NCBI GenBank assembly: GCA_016584305.1
Contig: JACEEZ010013968.1
Coordinates: forward strand, 55,869-119,868
DNA: 64,000 bases
Reading direction: 5' to 3'
DNA from: Chionoecetes opilio
Taxonomy: Eukaryota > Arthropoda > Malacostraca > Decapoda > Majidae
Position 1 is the first letter of the stretch; each line of letters opens with the position of its first letter. Under the pieces are notes generated by a model. That model saw only the letters and a program-made list of their open reading frames with translations. It did not search any database and was not told the DNA's origin. Made by a program: the position numbers and the translations under genes. Below, one piece after another: positions 22,110-33,794 of the stretch.

Positions 22110-23142
22110 ATAGACCACTGTATACCTGGACTTCACGCGACATTGTTTTGAATTGCGGGGCTGCATAGGGGCCTGCGGGGCGCCCGACAAAGAGATATAG
22201 TGGTCTATGGACTATCATATAGGCTGGTTTATCAGTATATATGGTATACTGTAATCTTCGTAAATGTTTGTTCTATAATATTATCAAATAAAAAACAGTA
22301 AAACACGCTAAAGAATTGCCATTACGAGACTATGAAGAATATGCATGAATTATTCACTTAACTCTTCGACCATTTAAAACTTTGCGAGTCACTTTTATCA
22401 TGAAGGGTATCAATAGAAGCGCTATTTTATTAGCTTTCCATTGAATGTATTTCGTTATCTGATAAATTAATTAGAACCATGCATAAAATTAGCGTTAACT
22501 AAATAAATAAAATCATCAATTCGGGTAAATTTTCCCGATTGATGATGTTATTTTATTTACTTTATATATTTCGTTTTCTGATAAATGAATTACTACCATG
22601 TATAAATTAGCGTTGACTAAATAAATAACCTCATCAATCGGGAAATTACCCGATTGATGATTTATTTATTTAGTTAACGCTAATGTTATGCATGTTCTAA
22701 TTCATTTATCAGATAACGAAATATAGCAATGGAAAGCTAATAAATTGCGCTTTATTGATTACCTTCATGAGTAAAATTGACGACGCAAAGTTTTAAATGG
22801 CGAAGAGTTAAGTGAATATTAAGTTCATGCATATTTCTTCATAGTCTCGTAATGGCATTTTCTTTAGCGTGTTTTACTGTTTTTTATTTGATAATATTAT
22901 AGAACAAAGATTTTACGAAGATTACAGTATATAATATATACTGATAAACCAGTCTATATGATCCGTATATATATATAATATATATACTATTATATATATA
23001 TATATATATATATATACTAATATATATATATATATATATATAGATATATATAGATATATATATATCCGAGCGGCCCTCCGACTTCAGGCCCTTGTGCGAC
23101 AGGCCGATATTCCGTGCGCAGTCCAGGTATACAGTGGTCTAT
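22110..23142. mobile_element. 1.03-kb palindromic foldback element with a 9-bp target duplication
   Basis: Ends are ATAGACCACTGTATACCTGG at 22110 and its inverse ending at 23142, flanked by GGTTGGGTC at 22101-22109 and 23143-23151. Arms of ~360 bp (about 22214-22575 and 22620-22970) include AACAGTAAAACACGCTAAAG. Near the centre is a further reiterated hairpin built on CCCGATTGATGAT. The terminus motif GTGGTCTATGGACT also occurs internally near 22198. A 9-bp duplication fits Mutator-like elements among others. Confidence 0.75.
22965..23065. repeat. (TA)n microsatellite
   Basis: Runs of TA with occasional C or G inside the right half of the palindromic element; no equivalent run in the left arm. 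Confidence 0.95.
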
Positions 23143-23150
23143 GGTTGGGT

Positions 23151-23290
23151 CCATTGACTCCGCACTGACCACCTGACGACTGAGTCCATTCTAATAATTT
23201 ACCATCCTATTCGTGAACCAGTTTTTCCCTATTTCCTTTTTAAAGCTACGCGTTTCCAGTTTGAATCCGGTACTTCTTGTTCTATCCTGA
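23151..23290 (-). repeat. CR1 LINE 3' fragment, inverted
   Basis: Reverse complement of the CR1 C-terminal coding end: contains AACCAGTTTTTCCCTATTTC and GTTTGAATCCGGTACTTCTT, as in 34980-35080 and, inverted, 30190-30260. Confidence 0.85.
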
Positions 23291-23670
23291 TACCATATGA
23301 GTTATTGCATCACACTTGTATTACTTCATCCTAATATTGTAAATACGTTGTTTTAGTAAAATGTCTATGTATGTTAGTAGTTACCAAGATGCGAGAACTT
23401 ATTGCACACCAGGGGATTCAAGGGTTACATATCATAATTATATATAAATAACATTGACTTGAAGGCGGGACATTTTTTTTAAAGTTAAAGTTTTTAAAGT
23501 TTTAAAGAAGTCACCTTATGCGCCAACCTCTGCAGCATTTGTCCACAGGGACTGATGACTAAAACAATCTAGTTCAGAAAATTAATCTCTCATAAGACTA
23601 GTTTAAAGAGTACTGTTCAGGACAAGTAAAAAAACCCTGCATAATAACAAAATTTCATAACAATAGACCA

Positions 23671-25003
23671 TGAAAAGGAATACTTTCAGAGCAGGCGAAA
23701 AGGGACCCAAAAGGATTCTATCAGGTATATAAAACAAAGACAAGGGAATTAGTTGGGCCGTTAAGGTCAGGACAGGGTGAGGTCTTTAATATGGATGAGG
23801 ATATGTGCAAGAGTCTAAATGATTATTTCTTAAGTGTTTTTACGGAGGAGGATACACAGACGATACCTGATAGTGAACAGATGTTCAAAGGAAGCGATGA
23901 GGAGAAACTCAAAGATATTGTGATAACTAGGGAGATGGTGGAAGAGGGTATAGATAAAATGAAAAAATTTAAATCGCCAGGACCAGATGAAGTGTATCTC
24001 AGGGTATTAAAGGAATGCGAGGAGGTTGTTAGTGAGTCGTTAGTGCACATTTTTAGGAAATCGGTTGAGATAGGCGATGTGCCATTATTGTGGAGGAAAG
24101 GAAATGTTGTTTCCATATTCAAGAAGGGAGACAGAGGACTAAAGTCAAATTATCGACCCGTAAGTCTAACATCAGTGGTGGGTAAATTATTGGAATCTAT
24201 TATTGCAAAAAACATTAGAGAGCACTTAGATAAACATAGTTTGATCAATGATTCACAACATGGATTCACCAAGGGTAGGTCATGTCTCACCAATTTATTT
24301 AATTTTTATAGGAAAGTTTATGAGACGGCAGATAATGATAAGGATATGATATAATATATCTGGATTATATTAAGGCATATGACAAAGTACCACACGAGCG
24401 ACTCTTAAATAAGGTTAGGGCTCATGGTATAGATGGGAAGGTTCTTCATTGGATCAGAGCTTGGCTAAGTAATAGGCAACAAAGGGTTACAATTAATGGT
24501 TCTATATCTGAATGGGGACTGGTGACAAGTGGAGTTCCACAAGAGTCTGTTTTGGGTCCATTACTATTTTTTATTTACATCAACGACTTGGATAGTGGGA
24601 TTAGCAGTGAATATCAGCAAGTTTGCTGATGATACTAAGTTAGGTAGGATTATTGGATCACAGTCTGATGTAAACATATTGCAGGGAGACTTAGATAAAC
24701 TTAACGAGTGGGCAATCAGATGGCAGATGGAATTTAATATTGATAAATGCAGCGTTATGAATGTTGGTAGAAAAAACCCTGGTAATAGATACACCATAAG
24801 CAATGTATCGCTGAAAAGATCAGAAGGTGAAAAAGATCTTGGAGTGAGGGTGAGCCCAGACCTCCGACCTAGGAAACAATGTATTGAGGCCAGAAATAGA
24901 GCTAATAGAGTATTAGGATTCATTACCAGAAGTGTTAAAAGTAGAAGTGCGGAAGTTATTCTAGAGCTTTATCTGGCTCTAGTCAGGCCTCACCTAGACA
25001 CCT
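23671..25003 (+). pseudogene. CR1 LINE RT, array unit 1
   Basis: A frame from about 23671 to 24353 carries DPKGFYQVYKTKTRELVGP, RT motif 1-2 residues FKSPGPDEVYLRVLKE and NYRPVSLTSVVGKLLE, then HGFTKGRSCLTNL. A frameshift at about 24350 moves to [14 protein letters not shown] and [15 protein letters not shown], and a second at about 24610 moves to [14 protein letters not shown] (the catalytic FADD) and GVRVSPDLRPRKQC. These motifs and their order are those of CR1-clade RT, which copies its RNA into a nicked target. The unit ends at RPHLDT. The endonuclease domain is absent. Confidence 0.9.
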
Positions 25004-25315
25004 AAAATGTCTATGTATGTTAATAGTTACCAAGATGCGAGAACTTATTGCACACCAGGGGATTCAAGGGTTACATATCATAATTATATATAAATAACAT
25101 TGACTTGAAGGAGAGAAATTTTTTTAAAGTTAAAGTTTTTAAAGTTTTAAAGAAGTCACCTTATGCGCCAACCTCTGCAGCATTTGTCCACAGGGACTGA
25201 TGACTAAAACAATCTAGTTCAGAAAATTAATCTCTCATAAGACTAGTTTAAAGAGTACTGTTCAGGACAAGTAAAAAAACCCTGCACAATAACAAAATTT
25301 CATAACAATAGACCA

Positions 25316-26647
25316 TGAAAAGGAATACTTTCAGAGCAGGCGAAAAGGGACCCAAAAGGATTCTATCAGGTATATAAAACAAAGACAAGGGAATTAGTTG
25401 GGCCGTTAAGGTCAGGACAGGGTGAGGTCTTTAATATGGATGAGGATATGTGCAAGAGTCTAAATGATTATTTCTTAAGTGTTTTTACGGAGGAGGATAC
25501 ACAGACGATACCTGATAGTGAACAGATGTTCAAAGGAAGCGATGAGGAGAAACTCAAAGATATTGTGATAACTAGGGAGATGGTGGAAGAGGGTATAGAT
25601 AAAATGAAAAAATTTAAATCGCCAGGACCAGATGAAGTGTATCCCAGGGTATTAAAGGAATGCGAGGAGGTTGTTAGTGAGTCGTTAGTGCACATTTTTA
25701 GGAAATCGGTTGAGATAGGCGATGTGCCATTATTGTGGAGGAAAGGAAATGTTGTTTCCATATTCAAGAAGGGAGACAGAGGACTAAAGTCAAATTATCG
25801 ACCCGTAAGTCTAACATCAGTGGTGGGTAAATTATTGGAATCTATTATTGCAAAAAACATTAGAGAGCACTTAGATTAACATAGTTTGATCAATGATTCA
25901 CAACATGGATTCACCAAGGGTAGGTCATGTCTCACCAATTTATTTAATTTTTATAGGAAAGTTTATGAGACGGCAGATAATGATAAGGATATGATATAAT
26001 ATATCTGGATTATAGTAAGGCATATGACAAAGTACCACACGAGCGACTCTTAAATAAGGTTAGGGCTCATGGTATAGATGGGAAGGTTCTTCATTGGATC
26101 AGAGCTTGGCTAAGTAATAGGCAACAAAGGGTTACAATTAATGGTTCTATATCTGAATGGGGACTGGTGACAAGTGAGTTCCACAAGAGTCTGTTTTGGG
26201 TCCATTACTATTTTTGATTTACATCAACGACTTGGATAGTGGGATTAGCAGTGAATATCAGCAAGTTTGCTGATGATACTAAGTTAGGTAGGATTATTGG
26301 ATCACAGTCTGATGTAAACATATTGCAGGGAGACTTAGATAAACTTAACGAGTGGGCAATCAGATGGCAGATGGAATTTAATATTGATAAATGCAGCGTT
26401 ATGAATGTTGGTAGAAAAAACCCTGGTAATAGATACACCATAAGCAATGTATCGCTGAAAAGATCAGAAGGTGAAAAAGATCTTGGAGTGAGGGTGAGCC
26501 CAGACCTCCGACCTAGGAAACAATGTATTGAGGCCAGAAATAGAGCTAATAGAGTATTAGGATTCATTACCAGAAGTGTTAAAAGTAGAAGTGCGGAAGT
26601 TATTCTAGAGCTTTATCTGGCTCTAGTCAGGCCTCACCTAGACACCT
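25316..26647 (+). pseudogene. CR1 LINE RT, array unit 2
   Basis: Same content and frameshifts as unit 1. Differences seen: an in-frame stop at LD* (TAA at about 25876), EVYPRVLKE rather than EVYLRVLKE, and one G missing before AGTTCC near 26177. It shares these three states with unit 3 and not with units 1 and 4. Confidence 0.9.
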
Positions 26648-26960
26648 AAAATGTCTATGTATGTTAATAGTTACCAAGATGCGAGAACTTATTGCACACC
26701 AGGGGATTCAAGGGTTACATATCATAATTATATATAAATAACATTGACTTGAAGGCGGGACATTTTTTTTAAAGTTAAAGTTTTTAAAGTTTTAAAGAAG
26801 TCACCTTATGCGCCAACCTCTGCAGCATTTGTCCACAGGGACTGATGACTAAAACAATCTAGTTCAGAAAATTAATCTCTCATAAGACTAGTTTAAAGAG
26901 TACTGTTCAGGACAAGTAAAAAAAACCTGCATAATAACAAAATTTCATATCAATAGACCA

Positions 26961-28291
26961 TGAAAAGGAATACTTTCAGAGCAGGCGAAAAGGGACCCAA
27001 AAGGATTCTATCAGGTATATAAAACAAAGACAAGGGAATTAGTTGGGCCGTTAAGGTCAGGACAGGGTGAGGTCTTTAATATGGATGAGGATATGTGCAA
27101 GAGTCTAAATGATTATTTCTTAAGTGTTTTTACGGAGGAGGATACACAGACGATACCTGATAGTGAACAGATGTTCAAAGGAAGCGATGAGGAGAAACTC
27201 AAAGATATTGTGATAACTAGGGAGATGGTGGAAGAGGGTATAGATAAAATGAAAAAATTTAAATCGCCAGGACCAGATGAAGTGTATCCCAGGGTATTAA
27301 AGGAATGCGAGGAGGTTGTTAGTGAGTCGTTAGTGCACATTTTTAGGAAATCGGTTGAGATAGGCGATGTGCCATTATTGTGAGGAAAGGAAATGTTGTT
27401 TCCATATTCAAGAAGGGAGACAGAGGACTAAAGTCAAATTATCGACCCGTAAGTCTAACATCAGTGGTGGGTAAATTATTGGAATCTATTATTGCAAAAA
27501 ACATTAGAGAGCACTTAGATTAACATAGTTTGATCAATGATTCACAACATGGATTCACCAAGGGTAGGTCATGTCTCACCAATTTATTTAATTTTTATAG
27601 GAAAGTTTATGAGACGGCAGATAATGATAAGGATATGATATAATATATCTGGATTATAGTAAGGCATATGACAAAGTACCACACGAGCGACTCTTAAATA
27701 AGGTTAGGGCTCATGGTATAGATGGGAAGGTTCTTCATTGGATCAGAGCTTGGCTAAGTAATAGGCAACAAAGGGTTACAATTAATGGTTCTATATCTGA
27801 ATGGGGACTGGTGACAAGTGAGTTCCACAAGAGTCTGTTTTGGGTCCATTACTATTTTTTATTTACATCAACGACTTGGATAGTGGGATTAGCAGTGAAT
27901 ATCAGCAAGTTTGCTGATGATACTAAGTTAGGTAGGATTATTGGATCACAGTCTGATGTAAACATATTGCAGGGAGACTTAGATAAACTTAACGAGTGGG
28001 CAATCAGATGGCAGATGGAATTTAATATTGATAAATGCAGCGTTATGAATGTTGGTAGAAAAAACCCTGGTAATAGATACACCATAAGCAATGTATCGCT
28101 GAAAAGATCAGAAGGTGAAAAAGATCTTGGAGTGAGGGTGAGCCCAGACCTCCGACCTAGGAAACAATGTATTGAGGCCAGAAATAGAGCTAATAGAGTA
28201 TTAGGATTCATTACCAGAAGTGTTAAAAGTAGAAGTGCGGAAGTTATTCTAGAGCTTTATCTGGCTCTAGTCAGGCCTCACCTAGACACCT
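26961..28291 (+). pseudogene. CR1 LINE RT, array unit 3
   Basis: As unit 2, with an additional one-base deletion near 27382 that ends the frame after VPLL. Shares EVYPRVLKE, the LD* stop and the missing G with unit 2. Confidence 0.9.
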
Positions 28292-28604
28292 AAAATGTCT
28301 ATGTATGTTAATAGTTACCAAGATGCGAGAACTTATTGCACACCAGGGGATTCAAGGGTTACATATCATAATTATATATAAATAACATTGACTTGAAGGC
28401 TGGACATTTTTTTTAAAGTTAAAGTTTTTAAAGTTTTAAAGAAGTCACCTTATGCGCCAACCTCTGCAGCATTTGTCCACAGGGACTGATGACTAAAACA
28501 ATCTAGTTCAGAAAATTAATCTCTCATAAGACTAGTTTAAAGAGTACTGTTCAGGACAAGTAAAAAAACCCTGCATAATAACAAAATTTCATAACAATAG
28601 ACCA

Positions 28605-30369
28605 TGAAAAGGAATACTTTCAGAGCAGGCGAAAAGGGACCCAAAAGGATTCTATCAGGTATATAAAACAAAGACAAGGGAATTAGTTGGGCCGTTAAGG
28701 TCAGGACAGGGTGAGGTCTTTAATATGGATGAGGATATGTGCAAGAGTCTAAATGATTATTTCTTAAGTGTTTTTACGGAGGAGGATACACAGACGATAC
28801 CTGATAGTGAACAGATGTTCAAAGGAAGCGATGAGGAGAAACTCAAAGATATTGTGATAACTAGGGAGATGGTGGAAGAGGGTATAGATAAAATGAAAAA
28901 ATTTAAATCGCCAGGACCAGATGAAGTGTATCTCAGGGTATTAAAGGAATGCGAGGAGGTTGTTAGTGAGTCGTTAGTGCACATTTTTAGGAAATCGGTT
29001 GAGATAGCCGATGTGCCATTATTGTGGAGGAAAGGAAATGTTGTTTCCATATTCAAGAAGGGAGACAGAGGACTAAAGTCAAATTATCGACCCGTAAGTC
29101 TAACATCAGTGGTGGGTAAATTATTGGAATCTATTATTGCAAAAAAAAATTAGAGAGCACTTAGATAAACATAGTTTGATCAATGATTCACAACATGGAT
29201 TCACCAAGGTTAGGTCATGTCTCACCAATTTATTTAATTTTTATAGGAAAGTTTATGAGACGGCAGATAATGATAAGGATATGATATAATATATCTGGAT
29301 TATAGTAAGGCATATGACAAAGTACCACACGAGCGACTCTTAAATAAGGTTAGGGCTCATGGTATAGATGGGAAGGTTCTTCATTGGATCAGAGCTTGGC
29401 TAAGTAATAGGCAACAAAGGGTTACAATTAATGGTTCTATATCTGAATGGGGACTGGTGACAAGTGGAGTTCCACAAGAGTCTGTTTTGGGTCCATTACT
29501 ATTTTTTATTTACATCAACGACTTGGATAGTGGGATTAGCAGTGAATATCAGCAAGTTTGCTGATGATACTAAGTTAGGTAGGATTATTGGATCACAGTC
29601 TGATGTAATCATATTGCAGGGAGACTTAGATAAACTTAACGAGTGGGCAATCAGATGGCAGATGGAATTTAATATTGATAAATGCAGCGTTATGAATGTT
29701 GGTAGAAAAAACCCTGGTAATAGATACACCATAAGTAATGTATCGCTGAAAAGATCAGAAGGTGAAAAAGATCTTGGAGTGAGGGTGAGCCCAGACCTCC
29801 GACCTAGGAAACAATGTATTGAGGCCAGAAATAGAGCTAATAGAGTATTAGGATTCATTACCAGAAGTGTTAAAAGTAGAAGTGCGGAAGTTATTCTAGA
29901 GCTTTATCTGGCTCTAGTCAGGCCTCACCTAGACTATGTGGTTCAGTTTTGGTCTCCATATTACAGGATGGATATAGTGTTGTTAGAAACAGTGCAGAGA
30001 AGGATGACCAAAATGATACAAGGGATGCTTAACTCTAGTTATGAGAGGAGATTGAAGTTATTAAAATTACACTCACTCGAGAGGCGCAGAGTAAGGGGCG
30101 ATCTGATAAAAGTTTTTAAGTGGATAGAGGGATTTAATAAAGGAGAGGTAGAAAAAGTTCTTACGGCTTTTAACCAGGGTAGAACAAGAAGTAACGGATT
30201 CAAGCTGGAAAAGCGTAGATTTAGAAAGGAAATAGGGAAAAACTGGTTCACAAATAGGGTGGTGAATGATTGGCATGGTCTCAGTAGACAGCTAGTTAGT
30301 GCTGAGTCATTGGGGAGCTTTAAAGAGGGGCTGGATAGGTTCATGGAAGGGGGTGAAAGGTGGATGTAG
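28605..30369 (+). pseudogene. CR1 LINE RT, array unit 4, with complete C-terminus
   Basis: As unit 1, but it continues past the truncation point: VVQFWSPYYRMDIVLLETVQ, RRMTKMIQGMLNSSYERRLK, RGDLIKVFKWIEGFNKGEV, and NWFTNRVVNDWHGLSRQLV, ending at 30369. This is the standard CR1 C-terminal region. Private changes include GDVPLL to ADVPLL and an A-run frameshift near 29145. The 3' untranslated tail runs to about 30465 and ends TTCTTATGTTCTTTCTTATG, the short CR1-type terminal repeats. Confidence 0.92.
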
Positions 30370-30559
30370 GTAGTGTTAGGTGACAGGAACTACCACGTGT
30401 AGGCCTCGCGGCCTCTTGTAGCTTCCTTATTTTCTTATGTTCTTTCTTATGTTCTAATTTAAAGTAACTTAAGTTCTGTATAGATGTTTTGCTTCACGTT
30501 TTTACGTCACTCCTCGTCAATACAGTTTTTGTACACACTGCCTTCCTCATTCCATGCTG

Positions 30560-31032
30560 GTTGTTGTGAGTCATCTTAGACCTCTTCCATTTGCGACATT
30601 TCAAGAACCAGTTCACGGAACCCAAGAGTTCAGGCGTTCCATTTGCGCACGAAAGCCTGGGTCCGAGGCAAAGCGCGTAGTGACTCAGCAAAACCCGTGA
30701 ACTTCCTCTACTCACATTGAGAGGTGGGTAGCTTGGGTAGAGTTTTCAGTTCATAACAAACAATGGTCGCCTTGGGCCCTATTTCTCTTATCGTGAAGGG
30801 TTTTCCGCATGCACGAGTCGGAGAGGATGTCAGACGGCATAAAAGAGGCATACATGGCTGGTGGAGCCATGCGTTCCCGCGATCTTAAACTTGATATGAT
30901 CCCTTCACATACAGCTAGCTGAGTTATATCTCTTGTTATCTCTCGGTATCTCTCTCGTTATCTCTCGCTATCTCTCTCGTTATCTCTCGTTATCTCTCTC
31001 TCGATATATATCTCTCTCGTTATCTCTCTCTC

Positions 31033-31093
<61 letters not shown>

Positions 31094-31255
31094 TTGCCTC
31101 GCCAGCTGAGTATGTTTGTAAACAAAAAACGGGGTTTTTGCGTTCCATTTGTGACACGCGAACCCAACCCTGAACCCAGAACCCAACCCTGAACTGAAAG
31201 AACTGGTTCATGCAGCTTGGGCACAAATGGAAGAGGCCTCTTGTCATCACCACCC
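30560..31255. mobile_element. Foldback element with a TC-rich centre
   Basis: Left arm near 30577-30620 (CCTCTTCCATTTGCGAC, AAGAACCAGTTCACGG) pairs inverted with 31195-31245 (AAAGAACTGGTTCATG, AAATGGAAGAGGCCTCT). The arms are imperfect. Confidence 0.7.
30930..31090. repeat. (TATCTCTCG)n and (TC)n microsatellite
   Basis: GTTATCTCTC repeats pass into uninterrupted CT at about 31033-31088. Confidence 0.95.
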
Positions 31256-31590
31256 GTGGCACTAATCTCTTCACACTCCTCACATTCATTGCATCTTTTT
31301 GTTCACACTTGTAACTGCATTTATATGTTTAGTTTTTTTTTATTCCCCAGGCCTTCCCCAAACATTGGTGACACAAACACTGTTCGGTTACTCAACACAA
31401 ATACTGGATGCGCTACGTATTACTCCTCCTATACTTAAAAAAATACATTTTATGATTTTTTTATTTTTTATTTTATGAAAACTTTTTTTTACAAGTTATA
31501 GATTTACAAGAAGTCTAAGATTTTACGAAAACTAGCATTTTAGAAAACCAAATTTTACAAATACCATAATTTTGTAGAAGTATATTTTAC

Positions 31591-32530
31591 ATGGGGAGGC
31601 GGTAGCGGAGTGGTTAGCGTCTCCGACTGGCGTTCTCGGTGACCCGAGTTCGATCCCCGAAGAAAACCAAAACCTGTTTGCACCGTCGAGTGGCCTAAGA
31701 ATACCCACATGCCCTGCCCATCAACTCTACCTTCGATTGCGAGTGCATGGGAGGACACAGGGGGGCAGCATGAGCCTCTACAGGCGTCACCAGTGGCGGC
31801 TCGTGATAAAATAAAAGGGGGGACTGCAGCTTCACACAACAGTAGGATACATAAATTTTACCTATCTCAGTTATGAGTTGTAGTTGATGTTCACGGATTT
31901 CAGGGCATGGTAGTAGTGGTGGTGGTAGAAGGGATGGTGGGGGGTGGTAGTGGTGGTGGTAGAAGGGATGGTGGGGGTGGTAGTATTGGCAGTAGAGGGG
32001 ATGGCTGAGGTGGTGATGGTAGAATTACAGTATTACTTGAAAATAAAGTCAGTACCGCTTGATTTTGCCGCCGCCCGCCGTCACTATGCACACCGTCTAC
32101 ACGCACTGGCTGGGGACGAGACTAAAAGCTGGGGGACGAGACTAAAAGCTGCACGGCTGCAGCTCTTGGCATTCATAAGGGGCGCGGCGGCAGCAGACAT
32201 GAATCGTACAGCAAATATTAGAGTAACTTACATTTAGGTCTGGTTTTAATGAAAATTCACTTAGTAACGTATTGCAAATAACCTATAATGAATTTTTATT
32301 ATGATATATTTGCTAGTAGTGTATCAATTCTGCTGTGTCTCTAAAGACATTATACACCTGGCAGTGAGCGTCTGGGGGTGCTGCAGCTCCGCAGCCCTAT
32401 GCCACGAGCCGCCACTGGGCGTCACTATAAAAAAAATCCTGCCTGCGCCACCACGGGCGAGGACCAACCATCACAGCCCTCAAGTGAACCTCCAGAGCCT
32501 ACCATCCGAGCCCTGGGTCACCACTGATTG
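31591..32530 (+). mobile_element. tRNA-derived SINE, interrupted by a hAT MITE
   Basis: The head contains a box-A-like TAGCGGAGTGGTTAGCG and a box-B-like GAGTTCGATCCCC about 33 bp apart, the internal Pol III promoter of a tRNA. The body continues through CTCTACAGGCGTCAC at 31790 and resumes with TATAAAAAAA at 32426, the 627-bp MITE lying between. No intact tRNA cloverleaf is formed, so this is a SINE, not a tRNA gene. Confidence 0.75.
31791..32417. mobile_element. hAT-type MITE with perfect 8-bp target duplication
   Basis: Terminal inverted repeats CAGTGGCGGCTCGTG at both ends, flanked by GGCGTCAC at 31783-31790 and 32418-32425. Contains a GGT-rich tract at about 31908-32000 and no transposase. 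8-bp duplications and CAG-starting termini are typical of hAT elements. Confidence 0.92.
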
Positions 32531-32815
32531 TACATTTACAAATCCTAACAATATTTTTCAAACACTTTCCTTTCACTCACATTTTTCCTCTTACTGCATT
32601 TCGGTATATATTTTTCTTAGCCTCTGTTATCCACATGTTTTTATTAAATTTTCACAATTTATACATGAGGCTGCATGGCCATATATACACATAAATAAAC
32701 ACATACACAGACATTATTTTTTTTTTGTGTAAAGTTTTGCTATCTATTATTATTTACTGTTTGAATTCTGCCCCATGTAGCAGCAGTAGTGGCTATAAAG
32801 TAGTCCGTCCCTGAG
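32531..32815. other. No feature recognised
   Basis: AT-rich sequence between the SINE and the next foldback. Confidence 0.5.
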
Positions 32816-33710
32816 TGTTTGGCCGTCCCCCACCAACCAGTCTGTCGTGCAGCGTCCTACCCGCCCATCATCCCCCTCACATCAGAGAGCTTCACAGAGA
32901 GGTGTCACTCGGGCCGCGCCATTTTGGATTTTAAACAGGTGGCGCCGCTATGCGGATGGAGACCTCCGTCAAAAGTGTCACAATGCTTATATCATTACTG
33001 TGCACGGTGTTGTGCCTTTTCAATACCCTAAGACGCAAATATATGTAGTATTAAGTTAAAATAATGAACTGAAGTGGTATTGATGGATGTATTTTTTTGT
33101 TATTACACCTTTTGTTCCTTTTGTATTTCATACCGAAGCCCCGTCATTCCAATAAATTGTCTCCAATCTCAATACCCTCTCCCCCCCACACACATTTTGT
33201 TTTAGCTGAAGTCAAAATGGGTGGGTGGTGATGGGTAATGGGTGAGTGAATGGGTGGGGGTGATGGGTAATGGGTGTGGGGTGACGGGTAATGGGTTGGG
33301 GGTGATGGGAAATGGCCTAATGGGTGAGTGAATGGGTGGGGGATGATGGGTAATGGGTGTGTGGTGATGGGTAGGCTAATGGGTGAGTGGAGGAATTCTC
33401 TCCCTTCTTTGATTCCTTATTTCTTTCCTCGTCAGTTCCTCTTCTGACTCTTCATCCCTCCAATTTCTTCCTTGCTACTTATTCCTCCTTTCCTTCTCTC
33501 ATATATCTTTCCTTCCCTCTCTCCCACCTTCCATCACCCCATCATCACCAAAAGGAGGAGTGATTCCCCCTCTATCTGTACGGGCGATTGTCAGTGCAGC
33601 CTCCCTCCGCTAGGATCGCTGTCGTCCATGAAATCAAAATGGCGCGCCATGTTATATCGCCCGAGTGACACCTCTCGGTGAAGCTCGCTGCTCACATTGT
33701 CCATCCCAGA
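32816..33710. mobile_element. Foldback element around a GGGTAATG minisatellite
   Basis: GAGAGGTGTCACTCGGGCC and CGCGCCATTTTGGATTT at 32899-32934 recur inverted at 33627-33680 as TCAAAATGGCGCGCC and CCCGAGTGACACCTCTC. The spacer includes unassigned sequence and a tandem repeat. Confidence 0.7.
33222..33392. repeat. GGGTAATGGGTGAGTGAATG minisatellite
   Basis: Irregular repeats of GATGGGTAATGGGTG and GAGTGAATGGGTGGGGG, about 25-40 bp per unit. Confidence 0.85.
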
Positions 33711-33794
33711 AATTATGTTCAGGATTTCAAACGGCATCTCACTCATGTTCACGCTGTATAGGTCCATAGACGAGTATAAATCATACATATAGAT

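Larger units (their letters stand above)
23358..30465 (+). repeat. Four-unit head-to-tail array of a ~1,645-bp CR1 LINE segment
   Basis: Units start at AAAATGTCTATGTATGTTA at 23358, 25004, 26648 and 28292 (spacings 1646, 1644, 1644). Each runs from non-coding sequence through the RT and is cut at the same codon (...RPHLDT, where the last copy continues with a Tyr). Only unit 4 reaches the natural 3' end. Differences are single bases. All units share the same two frameshifts, so the template was already dead and the array arose by DNA duplication rather than repeated retrotransposition. Confidence 0.93.

Noticed and set aside
31600..31670. Functional tRNA gene
   Set aside because: Box A and B are present but no anticodon stem or acceptor stem pairs properly; the head belongs to a SINE.
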